NCBI GenBank assembly: GCA_014898415.1
Contig: RCTD01000021.1
Span: 930,001-994,000 of the forward strand
DNA length: 64,000 nt
From: Stromatinia cepivora
Taxonomy: Eukaryota; Ascomycota; Leotiomycetes; Helotiales; Sclerotiniaceae
Reading direction: 5' to 3'
Positions within the stretch are counted from its first letter, which is position 1. Every line of letters starts with the position of its first letter. The translations under genes and the position numbers were made by a program. The notes below the pieces were generated by a model that was not told where the DNA came from, did not search any database, and saw nothing but the letters and a program-made list of their open reading frames with translations. Positions 38,936-51,693 of this stretch are shown in pieces.

Positions 38936-40392
38936 TTTGGCTATTTTGACTCCTGACTATAAAGGTCTTTGAGGAAGTTATATGTCCTGTGGTTGGTTGT
39001 TGGTTTGTATTTGCACCTCTCGTTTTGAACAAAGGTGATCGTTATCTATATGTGTGACAAACGTTAGCCATTGTTGAAGCTTCAAATAAGCCATTCAAAT
39101 AAGAAGCAAGCATATGCCCAGGATTTGCTACAGAATTGATAGTATGCTTATAACTATCTGATAAAATGACAAAATATTTGTCCTTGTAACCAATGATCAT
39201 TTCTGCATGACCATGATGCAGATTATTTTTGATTGCCAAGTCGTCATAGGGGGACATGAAAGGATGCGCACTTACATGCGGGCAGACAGTTGTCGAGTTT
39301 CGAAGATGTAAGCAGGAATGAAGCTGACTTCCGGTTCCTGAGAAAATAGATTGTATCGGTCTTCTTGAAAATTCTTCGAACTTCGTTGTTGGATAATAGG
39401 CCACGACGGTCAAGATCAATCCGGTCTTTGATTTGGCTGATAAGGTAGGTAGGGCGATTTATTATCGCTAGGGGGGGCCTTGTCCGACAGATCGTCAGTA
39501 TATCTTCTTCCTTTGATGACTCTTTACAAGTTAGAGAGAGAATGGAGGAGAAGGAAGAAAGAAAGAATAATTGAGTTGTCAACCCAAGAGGGGAAGGAAA
39601 GGTTGCCTTTTCTAGGAGTGCGCTAGAAAAAGGCGGAGAAGTTATGATTGGGGAGTAGAATTTCTAAAAGAATGTGTGCCAAAACAGCCGTTGTGTGGGA
39701 TAACTCACGATATTTCAGTGAAAGGCGGTGGGGGGATTAACCTTTTTTTACTTTTTTTTACTTTCGGTAGCAATGGCCGAGGGTCGCACAGGGTGACTTC
39801 TATTGACTGATTGATTTGACGAAACGATAGAAATTTAATTTCTTTCGTTGAGAATGAGTATATTGTGTGTGACGACACAAAATCCGATGGTAAAAGAAGT
39901 TCTGTAAGATCGAGGAAGAGGAAAAGGAAGAGGAAGATGTTCTGTAGGAGGGATGGATAGCCACCAGCTAGATAATGGAAAATTAAATCAAATAATAAAA
40001 TCAAATATCCTTTATTGAAATCTTTCAGCGCAGGAGCAGCGCAATGCAAGAAAAAGGATTAATTGAATAATAATTTTCGAGTTTCTTTCCCCCGGAATGT
40101 CAAAGTGTGAAGGTTAGAATAGAATAGTACTAGGTTTGAGGTTGAGGCGTAAATTTGATTGCGAACTTGATGGTGTAGTGTGTGGTGTGTAGTGTTAAGG
40201 TTTGATTTACCTAGTATGCGTCGCTTTTGGTTGAAGCGTTCAAATTTATTAATCCTTGAAATGGAGGAATGGGTAGTTTTATATGGTAATGGTGGGTGAT
40301 GTGTGGTGGGTGGGTGGTGGAGATGTGGAGGAGGAGGGGGTGGAGGAGGAAGTTGGTGGAGAAATCTTCAAAGAATTTCCTAAGAAGATGGA

Positions 40393-40463
40393 GTTGTAGT
40401 TGTAGTTGAAGTTGTAGTTGAAGTTGTGGTTGAAGTTGTAGTTGAAGTTGTGGTTGAAGTTGA
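40393..40463 (+). repeat. Hexanucleotide repeat GTTG(A/T)(A/G)
   Basis: About twelve 6-bp units alternating GTTGTA, GTTGAA and GTTGTG. The minus-strand frame across it (alternating Asn with Phe, Tyr or His) is a repeat artefact. Confidence 0.9.
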
Positions 40464-41411
40464 CGAAGATGAAGAAGTAGGAATTTCCCATTAGATAGGA
40501 TGGATAACTCGACTAGAATTTTCTCAAGTACCGGTACTCTCTTTCTTTAGAAGTTTCGAATGAGTGCCTCTGTAGATAGGTAGGTAGGTATTCCGTAACT
40601 AATTTAGAACGAATCCCTTCTTGGTGGGATTGGTAGGTTGGTTGGCTGGCTTTCCCTTTTTCCTGGTTTGGGGATGATGATTTCGGGTTATTTATTATTT
40701 GATAGGGGAGAGAATTGTGCTTCCAAAATTATTTCCCTTCCCTTGTTTCTTTGAAATCCGGGGCGGATGGACGGTCAATTCGGGACTTGGCGTAAAGTAA
40801 ATGACGAATGGACCGCGTCTAGCGATGTCAAAAATAAAAATAAAAATGGAATCTTCGGTGATTTAATTTTGAGAAATGTCTGTGAGTTATCGGATAAGGG
40901 ATCGCATTTGCTTCTGATTCGATCGCCTTATTGTTTCGCAGGAAAGTAAGAAAATCTCCCGCTAATGAAGATCTGTACAATGAATGGTAATGTACAAAGA
41001 TGTTTGTTTATAGCTGTGTGTGAATTGTAAGAGGGAGTAGTAGGTAGACGGTAAATAGATTATGTGTTGTGTGAGCTCAGTATTGATGTAGAGGAGGAAT
41101 TGCTCGGGTCCTTCTTTTAACAGACAGACCAGTTATCGAAATTCCGAACTTGATAAGGGATAGAAACCGGCCTTATTGTCTGTCTGTCATATAGTTTAAA
41201 TAGAAGGGCAGCTTGGTTCGAGATTATCCTGTCCTGATACCTTCTCTCAATTTGTAACAATTATTGGAGTAAAAGGGTGATGTGGTATTCGCGTGTAATA
41301 ATTTGACCGAGAGATGGAATTTCTAAAGGTAGGACAAATAACTTTCAATTAGTTTCCTGATTGGTCGAAGAGAAAGAAAGTTCTCTATTCATTGTCGTCC
41401 AACGTTGTAGG

Positions 41412-41478
41412 TTTTTTTTTCTTTTTTTCTTTTTTTCTTTTTTTCTTTTCTGTTTTTTGTTTTTTGTTTTTTTTTTTG
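41412..41478. repeat. T-rich tract with T7C units
   Basis: T9 followed by several TTTTTTTC units and TTTTTTG units, about 67 bp with no purine except a few G. Confidence 0.93.
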
Positions 41479-41656
41479 CCGAACCAACGAATGAATACCA
41501 AGGCTAGGTACTTCGAACTACCTAAGGAAAGAAAAAAGTAAGGGAATGGGAGTTAAGTACCGTATTTATCAAGAACACGGAGCTCTTTGCGAATATGGCA
41601 AAGAAGGAATGCGAAACTTCCAGAGGGTGGGTTGGTTTATTTTGAATAGCGGGGTA

Positions 41657-41693
41657 GATAATTGATAATTGATAATTGATAATTGATAATTGA
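41657..41693. repeat. (GATAATT)n tandem repeat
   Basis: Five full 7-bp units plus a partial unit, perfect. It carries GATA cores in series, which may be coincidence. Confidence 0.95.
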
Positions 41694-43957
41694 TGAGGAT
41701 TAGATAGATATCTCCTCCACAAAATCGATAACGTTACGATAGAAATTTGCAGTTGTCGCAGTTGTCGCAGTTGAATAAAGGTTTGAAGGATCAGAGTGCC
41801 CGTCCGTCTCGATCTGGATCCTATGTAAATGCTAGGTAGATAATTGAATCCTAAGGTAGCAATGGCGACTAAATCTTCATCGAAAAGAGGTAAGTTTTTG
41901 TTTCCCTTGTTTCCGTGAAGGATTGAGATCAAGAAAGTCAATAATGATATGTCGCCGATAAGACCCGGCAAGATGTTTTATTCAAATGAGTTCAGCCTGT
42001 CCGGTGAAACGGGTGCAAGCTTCCACTTTTGAGAAGCTTTAGGAATTCGACCGTTTATTCAAGCAAATAAGATGAGATGGTACAACCGAAAGCCGAAAGT
42101 CTTACACGATTGAGTAAGACGGGGATAAAATAGGTAGGTAGGTAGTCCAATCCAATCCAACCCAATCCAATTTGGAGGAGGAGGAATGAATTTTAGGTAA
42201 GGTGTCGCAGGTAGTAAACCTCGGCTTGGAATAATGAATGAGATTTGAGAAGAAGGTAATTAATTTGTAGATGCTTGTGCAAGTATACACAAATTTTATG
42301 CAGTCGGTATAAAAACTATAAAAACTTTCAGGCTGAATTGATAGAACTGTGGCTCAAACTTTGGTAATTTGAATTTGGGAGGATTGTAATTGAGATGGGA
42401 AACTTTGGAAGAAGTTGAGAGGTTGAGGAGGCGAGGATATATCCTTTTATGTCTTCTCTCATGCATACAGGCTTAAGCCACTTGACCTATATCAAGAGAA
42501 GAGGAGCTTCCTAATCACGAATAATTCTGAGGGAGGAGATAGGTCGAAAAGTAATTTCTACCAGGTTTTCCAAGATTTTCATAGGAAGATTGGGGAAGGT
42601 TTCACTCGATATTGGAAATAGATGGTGTCGAAAGACGAAAGACTCATACTTTCCACCCCTCCTCGAAACTAGGTGAACCACCCTTCACACCCTTTCATTC
42701 TTACCTACTCATCTTTACAACCTTATTTAGACCAACAATATAAACAGATCTAGTAGTCCATGTCCGGTATTTTATTAACCTGAACAAAAAAGATGAGATG
42801 GAGGGGTCGAATGTCTTGAAGTTGAGCCACACACTAATATACGCAAGCTCGATATAGTATGCGAGGTAGGAAATCTTGTAAGATAAACAAGATTCCTCTG
42901 TTGTCTTGGAAAGGGATATAAAAGGCTCGAGATAGGTAAATGTAGACATGTACTCATAGAAAGACTACTAAGACTTTGGTACTATTTATTAATGGGTACA
43001 TCTATTTTTCGTACTCCTCTTGCGCATAAATGTATAATATAGTTGGTTTTCCTCTTTCCTCCTCTTTCCCCTTCTTCTCCCCAGGATTTCACATATCTGG
43101 GTTAACTCAACCTTGTGTGACTTATTAATTACTCCGGATAGTAAAAACGTTCTCTTCATCACTCTTTAACTCGTTAAAAGCGTCTGTGTTTAAACTTCTC
43201 TCCCTTTTATTTTGGTTCGCCTGGCCCCGTACCGACCGACTAGCGCGCCATATGATGTGAGACATTTTAGCGTCAAACCAACAACTTCTCCTCATGAACT
43301 TTCCCATGATTGCCTATTAACAATACTAAATTTGACTTTTCCACCACACCATCAGCGATAAAAGAAATCCCAGCCATAAATAATTCCAGAAAGGGCTTAT
43401 CGCATACCTTTGGACATAAAAGTTAGAAGGCTCTTGTTACTCTTTCATTCCGATCATCCTTAGAAGCTACACCACACCCCATTCCAGCTGACTGCGGCCA
43501 ACTCTCCTCCAATCACGAATTCCATCTTCATCACAAATACATTATTCGAAGCTATAGTTTTCATCATTTCGAGAGCCTCTACATTGATCACGAGGAGATC
43601 TTTTATTGCAAAGAGATATACTATTCAACTATAACCCTGTTCGTCGAAGAGGTCATTGGACACCCTTTTCAACATTCGCAAAAGAAACCAGTCGCATTAT
43701 TTCCACGAGGTCGATTAACGCACGACATACCTGCAGACGAATTATACTGAGTAGGACATAAACGGCCGTATTTCCTTCAACAAAATACTCCGAACCGATC
43801 ACATCTCTCCGGCCCATATTTATACTGGTCCTTTACTCTCACCAACCATCTACCTTATCTTGAACATTCACGGCATCTGCGAAAGGAATAACAAGGGTTT
43901 GGAAAAGCAACCTTGATACTATACAACTACCGAAAGGTTAATAAGATTAATGCAATA

Positions 43958-45097
43958 ATGGCCTCCTCTTCTTTCAGAGATTCCATGAATTCCCTAGGGT
44001 GGTCACGTCGCGACCCGGACCTCCCCGTCAACACTGCTCAGCAGACCGGCGGCTTTCTATCTTCATTAAAATCGTTGAATCCATTTGGAGATAGTGGTTA
44101 TGTTCGACTACCTACCACAGAGGGGGCAGGAGCGCCTCTGCCTGGTCGAAATCGACGTGAAGAAGAAGAAGGATGGTTTGCCCGTAAGTCAACCTACCTA
44201 CCGAACGTTTCCATTTCCCCACACGTTGCACTGTCCCTGCATCCGCCGCCATCTGGTGCGACGTACATTGGTGGTGTTGAGTGTGGCTTGACTGTCTTTC
44301 GTATTACTTCAAAAGTTGGTTATCTAGAGGGCTGACTATTCAATTTTCCCATATTTAGTGAGTAGGTGGGACCGTCTTTTATTATTTGCTGGGTTCAATA
44401 TTGGTGCATTGGCCTGCTTTGTTATCTGTTTCGTATTATTCCCGTACTTGATTGTTCTTCCAACCAAGTTTGCAATTCTGTGAGTCTCACTTTCCTTGCT
44501 ATTTTAAACCCATACCCTGCAAGCTTGGTCCAATACGAGTCGAAGAACTTCAAACCTTTAACAATATCGCCTCCATGCAACTACCCGTCGGGCATTGAGT
44601 ATGGAGTTTTAAGTTTGTCAGTCACTCATGATACTACTCAAGTATTAAGGGATGATTTGAGATATTGAACGATTACGAAGTTATGATTCATACATCTACA
44701 CCCTCAGGACTGACTTGGAGCGTGTGACAACTAGATGGACCCTAGGTTCAATGTTATTCCTCGCATCATGGGCCGCAATGATGGGCCCGTGGACGTACAT
44801 TAGCCACCTGATATCAGCGCCACGCCTTCCATTTACCGCGACCTATTTTGGATCCATCGGGTTGACCCTATATTTCAGTCTGGGTGTAAGTGTTTTCTCC
44901 GAAATACGATTCCCCACCATCTTCTAATAACACAATGCGTGTAGCTTCGAAGCAAGCCGTTGACCTTGATCTCGGCCATTATTCAAATAATATGCTTGAC
45001 TTGGTATCTGGTCAGCTACTTCCCAATGGGTTCCAGCGGTCTTCGATTGGCGACAAATTTCGGAGTCAATCGAGCAGCTGCGTGGATGTCAGGATAA
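43958..45097 (+). CDS. SFT2: Sft2-family vesicle transport protein
   Basis: Tetraspanning Golgi membrane protein of the Sft2/Got1 family, acting in endosome-to-Golgi or intra-Golgi vesicle fusion. Exons 43,958-44,183, 44,359-44,479, 44,735-44,885 and 44,945-45,097 join in frame to 216 aa. The cytosolic N-terminus (about 1-80) contains the acidic R-E-E-E-E-G-W-F-A stretch. The first membrane segment follows L-S-R-W-D-R-L at about 82-110; others lie at about 117-135, 148-167 and 172-195, and the tail N-F-G-V-N-R-A-A-A-W-M-S-G is family-typical. For exon 3 I chose the acceptor at 44,734 over an upstream AG at 44,707 because it restores F-A-I-L-W-T-L-G-S-M without an insertion. Length is usual for fungal orthologs. 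Confidence 0.95.
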
Positions 45098-48000
45098 GCT
45101 TGTGGAGACGGATGAGGTAATCCCTTTGGGTCAGCAATTTTGTAAAATAGTGCATACAGATACCCATACCATAGTAAATATCTCGACGACCTTTTTTTTA
45201 CCAGGGTCAGTGTATCAATGTAAATAATCTCGAAAGTTATCCGCAAATGAGGAAGCCTTTGTAACCTTCCACTTGCATGCAGCATCTCGTCGGGGGACGT
45301 GACATATAACCAGCTTTCTCGAGTTATGTACCAGTACTGGTCTTCTATTTGCGTACATGCAGGAAGAGAGTGGGTTGCGGATAGTGATACAAGATCTTCC
45401 GAATGCCTGCAAGTGTAATGCGAGACGACCAAAAGGACTTTTGTCTCTAGTACGGGGGTTACATTTGAGGGGAAGCATTCGTTAATCAAGCGTTCCCAGA
45501 TATCGTCATTCTCAGATCAGATAGTTGGCTTCACGAAAACGGGGATGAGAGATATCGTGAAGAAAGTGAGGGGTTTAGTAACCCGGTGATTGGGATTTGC
45601 ACTTCATACCTGAATATCTCGGAACGGCTCGTTCGTCTGAAGATTTATCTGGCTGCAGTCTGGATTGTGGTAATGTGATGTTTCTTCATTATACTCGTAG
45701 ATAAGATAGCTTTAGGACTTTGAATTTTACCCGTCGTATAGGTCAAGAAAATACTGTAATCTCAAACGTATCTATCTATATTCGCAATTTCATTCTCGTA
45801 TAAAGGCTCAAATTTTGAAGATATGTTATGCTGATTTGATAACAAGATTTTGCACATTGATGAAAATGGTCAAAATGAGGGGGGCGGGCGTAGGCATGTA
45901 TGATTTTCAGATACGATCAATGATATCGTAGCGATGACTAGGTGGATAACGATCCAAGAGCTAGAAAATGGAGGGGTAATTTTTTGTGTGGATACACCTC
46001 CTCCCGCCCACCTTTCCCTGCATGTTTTGGATGAGATTTTTATTTTTGCTTTTTTTTCGTAGGCGCAAGACGCGATTCGAGGGTGATGATTATGATTTAG
46101 TCATGTCGATAACCGAATTCAAGGTCAAATAAAGTACTTTGGTTTCAGATTCCTCGAAGGGGGGGAGGTACGGCATATGGATTTCGTGGAGGGCATCGTG
46201 AACGAGTGAAGAATGAAAAGACGGCAATAGTGACGCATTTGTCTCATGTATTTATGGTGAGTGGGAGTTTTGAGAAGGAAGACTTGGAGGGGCAGGAAGG
46301 AAAGATCCACTATGTATGCAGATGTGAGAAATAGGAAATTACCTTTGGCTATCTGAAGAAGAACATGGAGTGGTGAAAGAGGCAACATAAAATGAAGGTT
46401 TTAGACCCCCTCATTACATCGTGACTAGATTTGGAAAGGGATGATGGCAGGTAAGGAAGGCAAGGAAGGCAAAGCAGTATCCCATGGTATTCAGCTGCTC
46501 CAATGAGGGACAGCTTTAATTGCTCAGCGGATATGATTGGGATGATCTTATGTGCATGAATATTTTGTCGATATATTTGTCTGGGTTCGTAGAAGATAAT
46601 GAAGATATAAAAAGAATGTCCGCGCTTAAGGGATTTCCGTTTAACGCGCAATCAGTCGCAAGGGCATTGAGGTTGATACGTCATGAATGAAAAGTTATTT
46701 TTGTATGATGACTCGCCGTCATATTGAGCACAGAGATTGGTTTCCAGCCTTGAAGAAGGCTCTCTCTACTGCGAGCACATGGTTGATTTTATTTGGTGGG
46801 AAGAATTAGAGAGGAAGGAGGGGGGGTGAAAAGATGGATGTACCAGTATCATTGAAATCTGCAAGGCTCTTTTTGCATGTAACAGGTAGTAGAATGAATG
46901 AATGATTGATAGACTACGAGTAGGTAGATGTAGACGAATGATAATTAATTATATGATTGATGATCGATCCCAATGAAGGAATACTGTTCTTCACATAGAA
47001 CAGTAATACATAACCCACCCCAAATCAAGGGAAATCATAATATCGTTATATTGTGCTGAATTTAAACATTCCCAAAATATCTACCTAGATAGATACTCAC
47101 ACACGTAGCATTTCCAATGAAGAAAATTCAAAAGATGAAACAAATGAAAAGTTTAATATATAGTTACCTAGGTAGCTATACAATATATTTATTTTGGCAA
47201 CAACCAACGGAACTTTTATACTAGGACCTTCCGTGAAGTCGCTCGGCCTCCATGGAATAACTGGAAGAAGTGTAAAATTCTCAGCCGAGAAAAGAAAATC
47301 CACTAAATTCAGAATCTAGCAAAAATAATTCAGATCGACTTCAACCCTAATAAAGCTTCTGCCTTCTCTCAATTTTAAACTCCCATATTTTTTCAATCTC
47401 TTTCCTTCCGACCCCATTTGAACCTCTTGTCATAAAAGTGGTTAAAGTAGAGGTCTTCTCTCATTTGAATACCCATCTCTTACAAAAAACATTGGTTTTT
47501 GTTTGGAACGGACAACCAAAAGATTTCCGGCAGCACAGCAACTGTAATACATTGTCAAACACTGGGAACACTGGGAGTTCTACACCATTGCTGGCTTGTT
47601 CTGCCTGGATTGAATACTAAAAGATCCATCTCATAGGACTGATCTTCTGGTATATCTACTATCTTGAAAGGTGCGTGGTGGATTTCGATACTTTCATAAT
47701 AATTACTTTTGTGCGGCTTTACATCCGCGCAATTGCAGATCAGGCAACTCGGAGAAGCTGCGTTCCATGTCATATTGATTCACAGATGGCTCATATTATG
47801 TTGGAATAATACAGCTAACATTCCATTATAGAATCATAGTTTCTATTCAGCTGTTCGAGCTTACTTTCGCGTCGCCGCTAGCACCACCTGTGCCATCAAA
47901 CAAAACTCCCGTTTCGTTCCACACGACTTACTGCCTACGATTGATAAACACCGAAACTTGTTAACTATCGGTCCTTGATCTGCCTTTACATCTTCAAGTA

Positions 48001-48348
48001 ATTTCTTGGACTTCGATATTTTGCGAAACTCGCGCGACAAATTACCTTCTCATATCGCGCAAATACCCCTCACATCCATTACAAACGAAGTTTCAGCAGC
48101 GATCTCTTTAGATCTCGATTTTCTCCGTCTGTACCAAATCGGTTCGATTTTTTCCAGACGTTGATATTTGATCAGTGCATTCGGATAGAAGTGCGGAGAG
48201 GTCGAGTAAACCTCTCCGGACGTCCAATACTGAGGGTGAATTTTTAGTCACCTCTCTGTATCAACTTCAAGCATTAAGAGTACCCGTTCGCAAGAATTGG
48301 ACTTGCTTGATTGGTGAAGAAGTCATACCTTGTGTGATACAAGTCATA
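45098..48348. other. Intergenic region and LARP1 gene leader
   Basis: No gene supported. A minus-strand open frame at 45,016-45,489 overlaps the last SFT2 exon and has no recognisable domain. The final 500 bp contains C/T-rich sequence suited to a promoter. The frame leading into LARP1 is open from 48,175 but its first ATG is 48,349. Confidence 0.6.
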
Positions 48349-51300
48349 ATGGCATCGGCAACACCGAAATCTGAGAGCACCCCTACCCCGCCTACATTCT
48401 CATATGCGATGGCCGCAAAAGGTCGCGCAACTTCAACTGCAAACTCAGCCATGCAGTCAAGCCAGGCATCAGCTTCTGGTGTCAGCACACCTGCTAAGGA
48501 ATCGAATTCCGTATCGAATACACCTTCAGTGTCGGTCAGCGGGGCAGCAGGATCTGAAAACGGCGATAGAAATATCAATGGCGCCACGGAAGCTCTGAGC
48601 AAAAGTGATCCGCTGGGAGTTGGAGTAAACACGGATGCGAAACCAACATCACAAGTAAGCACGGGCTCTATTTCGGAGTCACCAAATGTGAATGCTGCGC
48701 CAAGTGCAACGATGCCAAAGGAGGAGGAGCTCGCCTTAAATGGAACTGCGGATGCTTCTGAACAAGGGTGGGAGAAAGCCGGACGCAGTAGAGAAGAAAA
48801 GCCTTCTGTGGAGGCGAGTGAGGGGAGAAAACCTAAGAAGTCCAAGAAGCAAAAGAAGGACGACAAGGAGGCAGAAAAGGAGAAGGAGAAAGAAAAGGAG
48901 GAAGTAAAAGTACCAGAGGTTCCCCTGGTTCCAGCTCCACCTCCAGCTGTAAACTTCTGGGAGCAGCGCAAAGAGGCACAGGCTGCAAAGACAAAGTCGA
49001 GTCCTTCAATACCTCAAACAGCAAACTCATTCGGCGAAATCTCTACCTCCACTTCCACTACAAAAGCTACCGACCCTAGACGAAAGGGAAAGGGTTCTGT
49101 TGAAGATGAGAAGGCACCACAGGTCGGCAAGGACACTGCATTGAACAAGGGTCAAAAGAAAGGTCCAGATGGTCTGATCAAGGGGAAAGAGGACTCAAAT
49201 AAGCGACCCGCAAGAGGTAGTAGGGCCGGCGAAGAAAAGGACAAGAGTGCTTCAAGTCCACTACCTCCTCCCGTTGAGGATTCTATGGCGTGGCCAACAC
49301 CAGAAACCGCACTTGAAGAGGAGAAACGCAAGCTCCAAGAGGAAGATAAAGTCAAGAAGGACGAGAAGGACGAGAATCCCTCCAACAAGCCAAGGACGAA
49401 GGAGAAGTGGGTCCCAGTGCCATACACTCCATCAGTCACATTCAATACTCCATTACCAGTTCGAGGCGGGCGAGGACGAGGCGGTGCTCGTGTAGGCCGT
49501 GAGGGTGGACGTACTAGTCATGTAGCAAATGGTGCTACTGGAGAAAAATTGGCAGGAGTTGTTGCTAAGCCTGCCGAGTCTGGTGAAGCAGCCGAAAAGC
49601 GCGGGGTCAGATCATCGTCTCTTCCGCCAAACTCCTCTAGGAGGCTTGCAAACGAGGAAGATGCCAGTCGTGACCCACGCAAGCATATGGCCACCTCAAA
49701 TGCTGAGAAAGCAAAGGCGGGTGCCAATAAGAATGAACCTGTATCGCCGACTGATACTGGAAGAACTTCTATCGCTACCCAGACTGACAAAGATAGTCAG
49801 AGCGTTCAGAAAGGACAGGGTGTTAGCGAAGGACAGTTCTCAACTAAATCTGGTTTTGGTGACCGCAGAAATGACGGTTCCGGAAGTTCTGACTTCAAAA
49901 ATGGAAGCAAGGATCAGAGAGCTGAGGGTCGGGCAGAACGAGGCCGCGGAGGATATCGTGGTCGAGGCACTCACAATGCTTTCCCTAATGGTCAGCATGT
50001 TTTCGCCAATGGCCACAACACAATCCCACCTTACCAAGGGCGTCAAAATTCAACACCCTACAGTCCCCCTCCTCAAGGGCCATTCAGCCACCAATATACC
50101 CAAGCTCCTCCCCGTACTCGTGGAAGCTCGAGATCACAATCCATTCCAAACGTCGCCATGTACCCAAGAGGTGGCTATGCGAATGGCAATCAACAAATGG
50201 CACCTCTGCAGACCATGTATGACTATGTACCAATGCAACCCATGAGCGCTTTACCATACACTTCTTTCACAGACTCCCAGTCTGTGACTCTTTTGTCAAT
50301 GGTCAAGATGCAATTGGAATATTATTTCTCGATTGACAATTTGTGCAAGGATGTTTACTTAAGGAAACACATGGACTCGCAAGGATTTGTATTCCTACAC
50401 TTTGTGGCCGAGTTCAAACGAATTCAGTCTCTTACACGAGACATTGATATGTTGAGATACGCGTGTCAACAATCTACTGAAATTGAGATTGCTAAGGGTG
50501 AGGATGGTGTTGATAGAATACGAAGACGCGATGGTTGGGATCAATGGGTGATGCCATCTGAAGAGAGAGAAGAGTCAATGAAACATAATGATGGACCAAC
50601 TACCTTAATTCGTGATAACCATGGACCACCAAGCCATATGGGTCAAGTCATGATGCCAGGTCAAGAGATGGGCTCACCAGCCTTCAGTCCCGGTGGAAAT
50701 GATTTTATGAGATATGGGAATGGAGCCGTCCAAGCGCCTTTAGCCAATGGCAATGGCAATGGCAACCAATATCACGAAGATACACCGCTATCAGCTGCGG
50801 TACCTAACTTCACTCCTGGTCTGTTGCCGTTAAATGGAAATACCGTCCCATCGCCTGACCCTTTAGCGTCAGAGACCACATTCACTGATGAACAGGTTGA
50901 GAACCTAAACTTGGTGTTTTCGCAAGCTTCCCGCAAGACTAGTGACCAAAAACCTGTCAAGCACCCATACCACCACTCATCATCAAGAACCTTCTCCAAT
51001 GGGTCCATTGATGGTAGGTCCATTAACGAGGAATTGTATGAAGAGCGCCAAGGTCGACCTTTGGTCAATGGGTCCCACCCACAAGAGAGGTAAATATGTG
51101 CCACTCTGAATTCCACGTTAATCTGTAGTTCTGACTTATACCATTCTAGCTCTACAGAAGGTGATCGACGGACACTTTCTCCCAATTCAAGCTACAGCAA
51201 TGCCCCAACAGTCATGTGGGTTAAGGATCAAAGACGACAAGCAGCAATCTCCGAATCTAATACCACCGAGAAATATACCACCTTTCGTGAAAGGGCAATT

Positions 51301-51693
51301 AGAGTCCGAGAAACTACTCAGCCTGGTGAAACTCATACTGACATGAAGCTACTTTACGAGTTCTGGGCGCACTTTTTGTGCAGGAATTTCAATCCAAGCA
51401 TGTACTACGAATTCCGCAGATTGGCTCTTGAGGACAACAACAACAACGCGTCTATAGGAATGGAACAATTGATCCTTTATTACGATGAAACCCTCAACAA
51501 CAAGAAGAAGACTATCAACGAGGTCTTAGCCGGACATTATGTAGATGTTGTCAAGGGTGATGATTCCCCAACTCAACGATCTGCATTCTCAAAACTTCGT
51601 ACTTCTTGGCGAAACGGTGCTCTTGATTTGAAGAGTCGAAAAAAGATCGACAACCTACTCGATGCTCATTTGAAGGAACTACTTGAGCAATAA
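48349..51693 (+). CDS. LARP1-like La-motif RNA-binding protein
   Basis: Predicted cytoplasmic RNA-binding protein of the LARP1 family, which regulates stability and translation of mRNAs, notably 5'-TOP mRNAs in animals. Exons 48,349-51,089 and 51,150-51,693 give 1,094 aa. Residues 1-640 are low-complexity: a Lys/Glu-rich block near 160-195 and Arg-Gly-rich segments near 375-390 and 530-545. The La motif (about 645-735) has the Q-L-E-Y-Y-F-S-I-D-N-L signature. Exon 2 encodes a DM15-like box (about 980-1040) with L-Y-E-F-W-A-H-F-L and N-P-S-M-Y-Y-E-F-R-R-L-A-L-E-D, the cap-binding module of LARP1. No RRM follows the La motif, as in LARP1. The ATG at 48,349 is the first in the frame. Confidence 0.93.

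Larger units (their letters stand above)
38936..43957. other. Long divergent intergenic region between the bHLH and SFT2 genes
   Basis: About 5 kb between two divergently transcribed genes, presumably carrying both promoters and long 5' leaders. No open frame shows a family motif. It contains several simple repeats (40,393-40,463, 41,412-41,478, 41,657-41,693, and TAGG and CCAAT-like runs at 40,580 and 42,133-42,170). The C+T-rich stretch before 43,957 fits a fungal promoter/leader for SFT2. Confidence 0.6.

Noticed and set aside
39042..40049. Minus-strand frames upstream of the bHLH gene as extra exons
   Set aside because: The bHLH gene is complete from its own ATG, and these frames lack family features; they more likely lie in the leader or promoter.
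40279..40491. Asn/Phe/His/Tyr repeat protein
   Set aside because: Artefact of the GTTG(A/T)(A/G) hexanucleotide repeat.
45016..45489. 157-codon minus-strand gene
   Set aside because: Overlaps the last SFT2 exon on the opposite strand, shows no conserved motif and has an overlapping competing frame.
48267..49445. Long minus-strand frames opposite LARP1
   Set aside because: Shadows of the low-complexity LARP1 coding sequence; their Ser/Phe/Leu-rich products mirror its Lys/Glu-rich codons.
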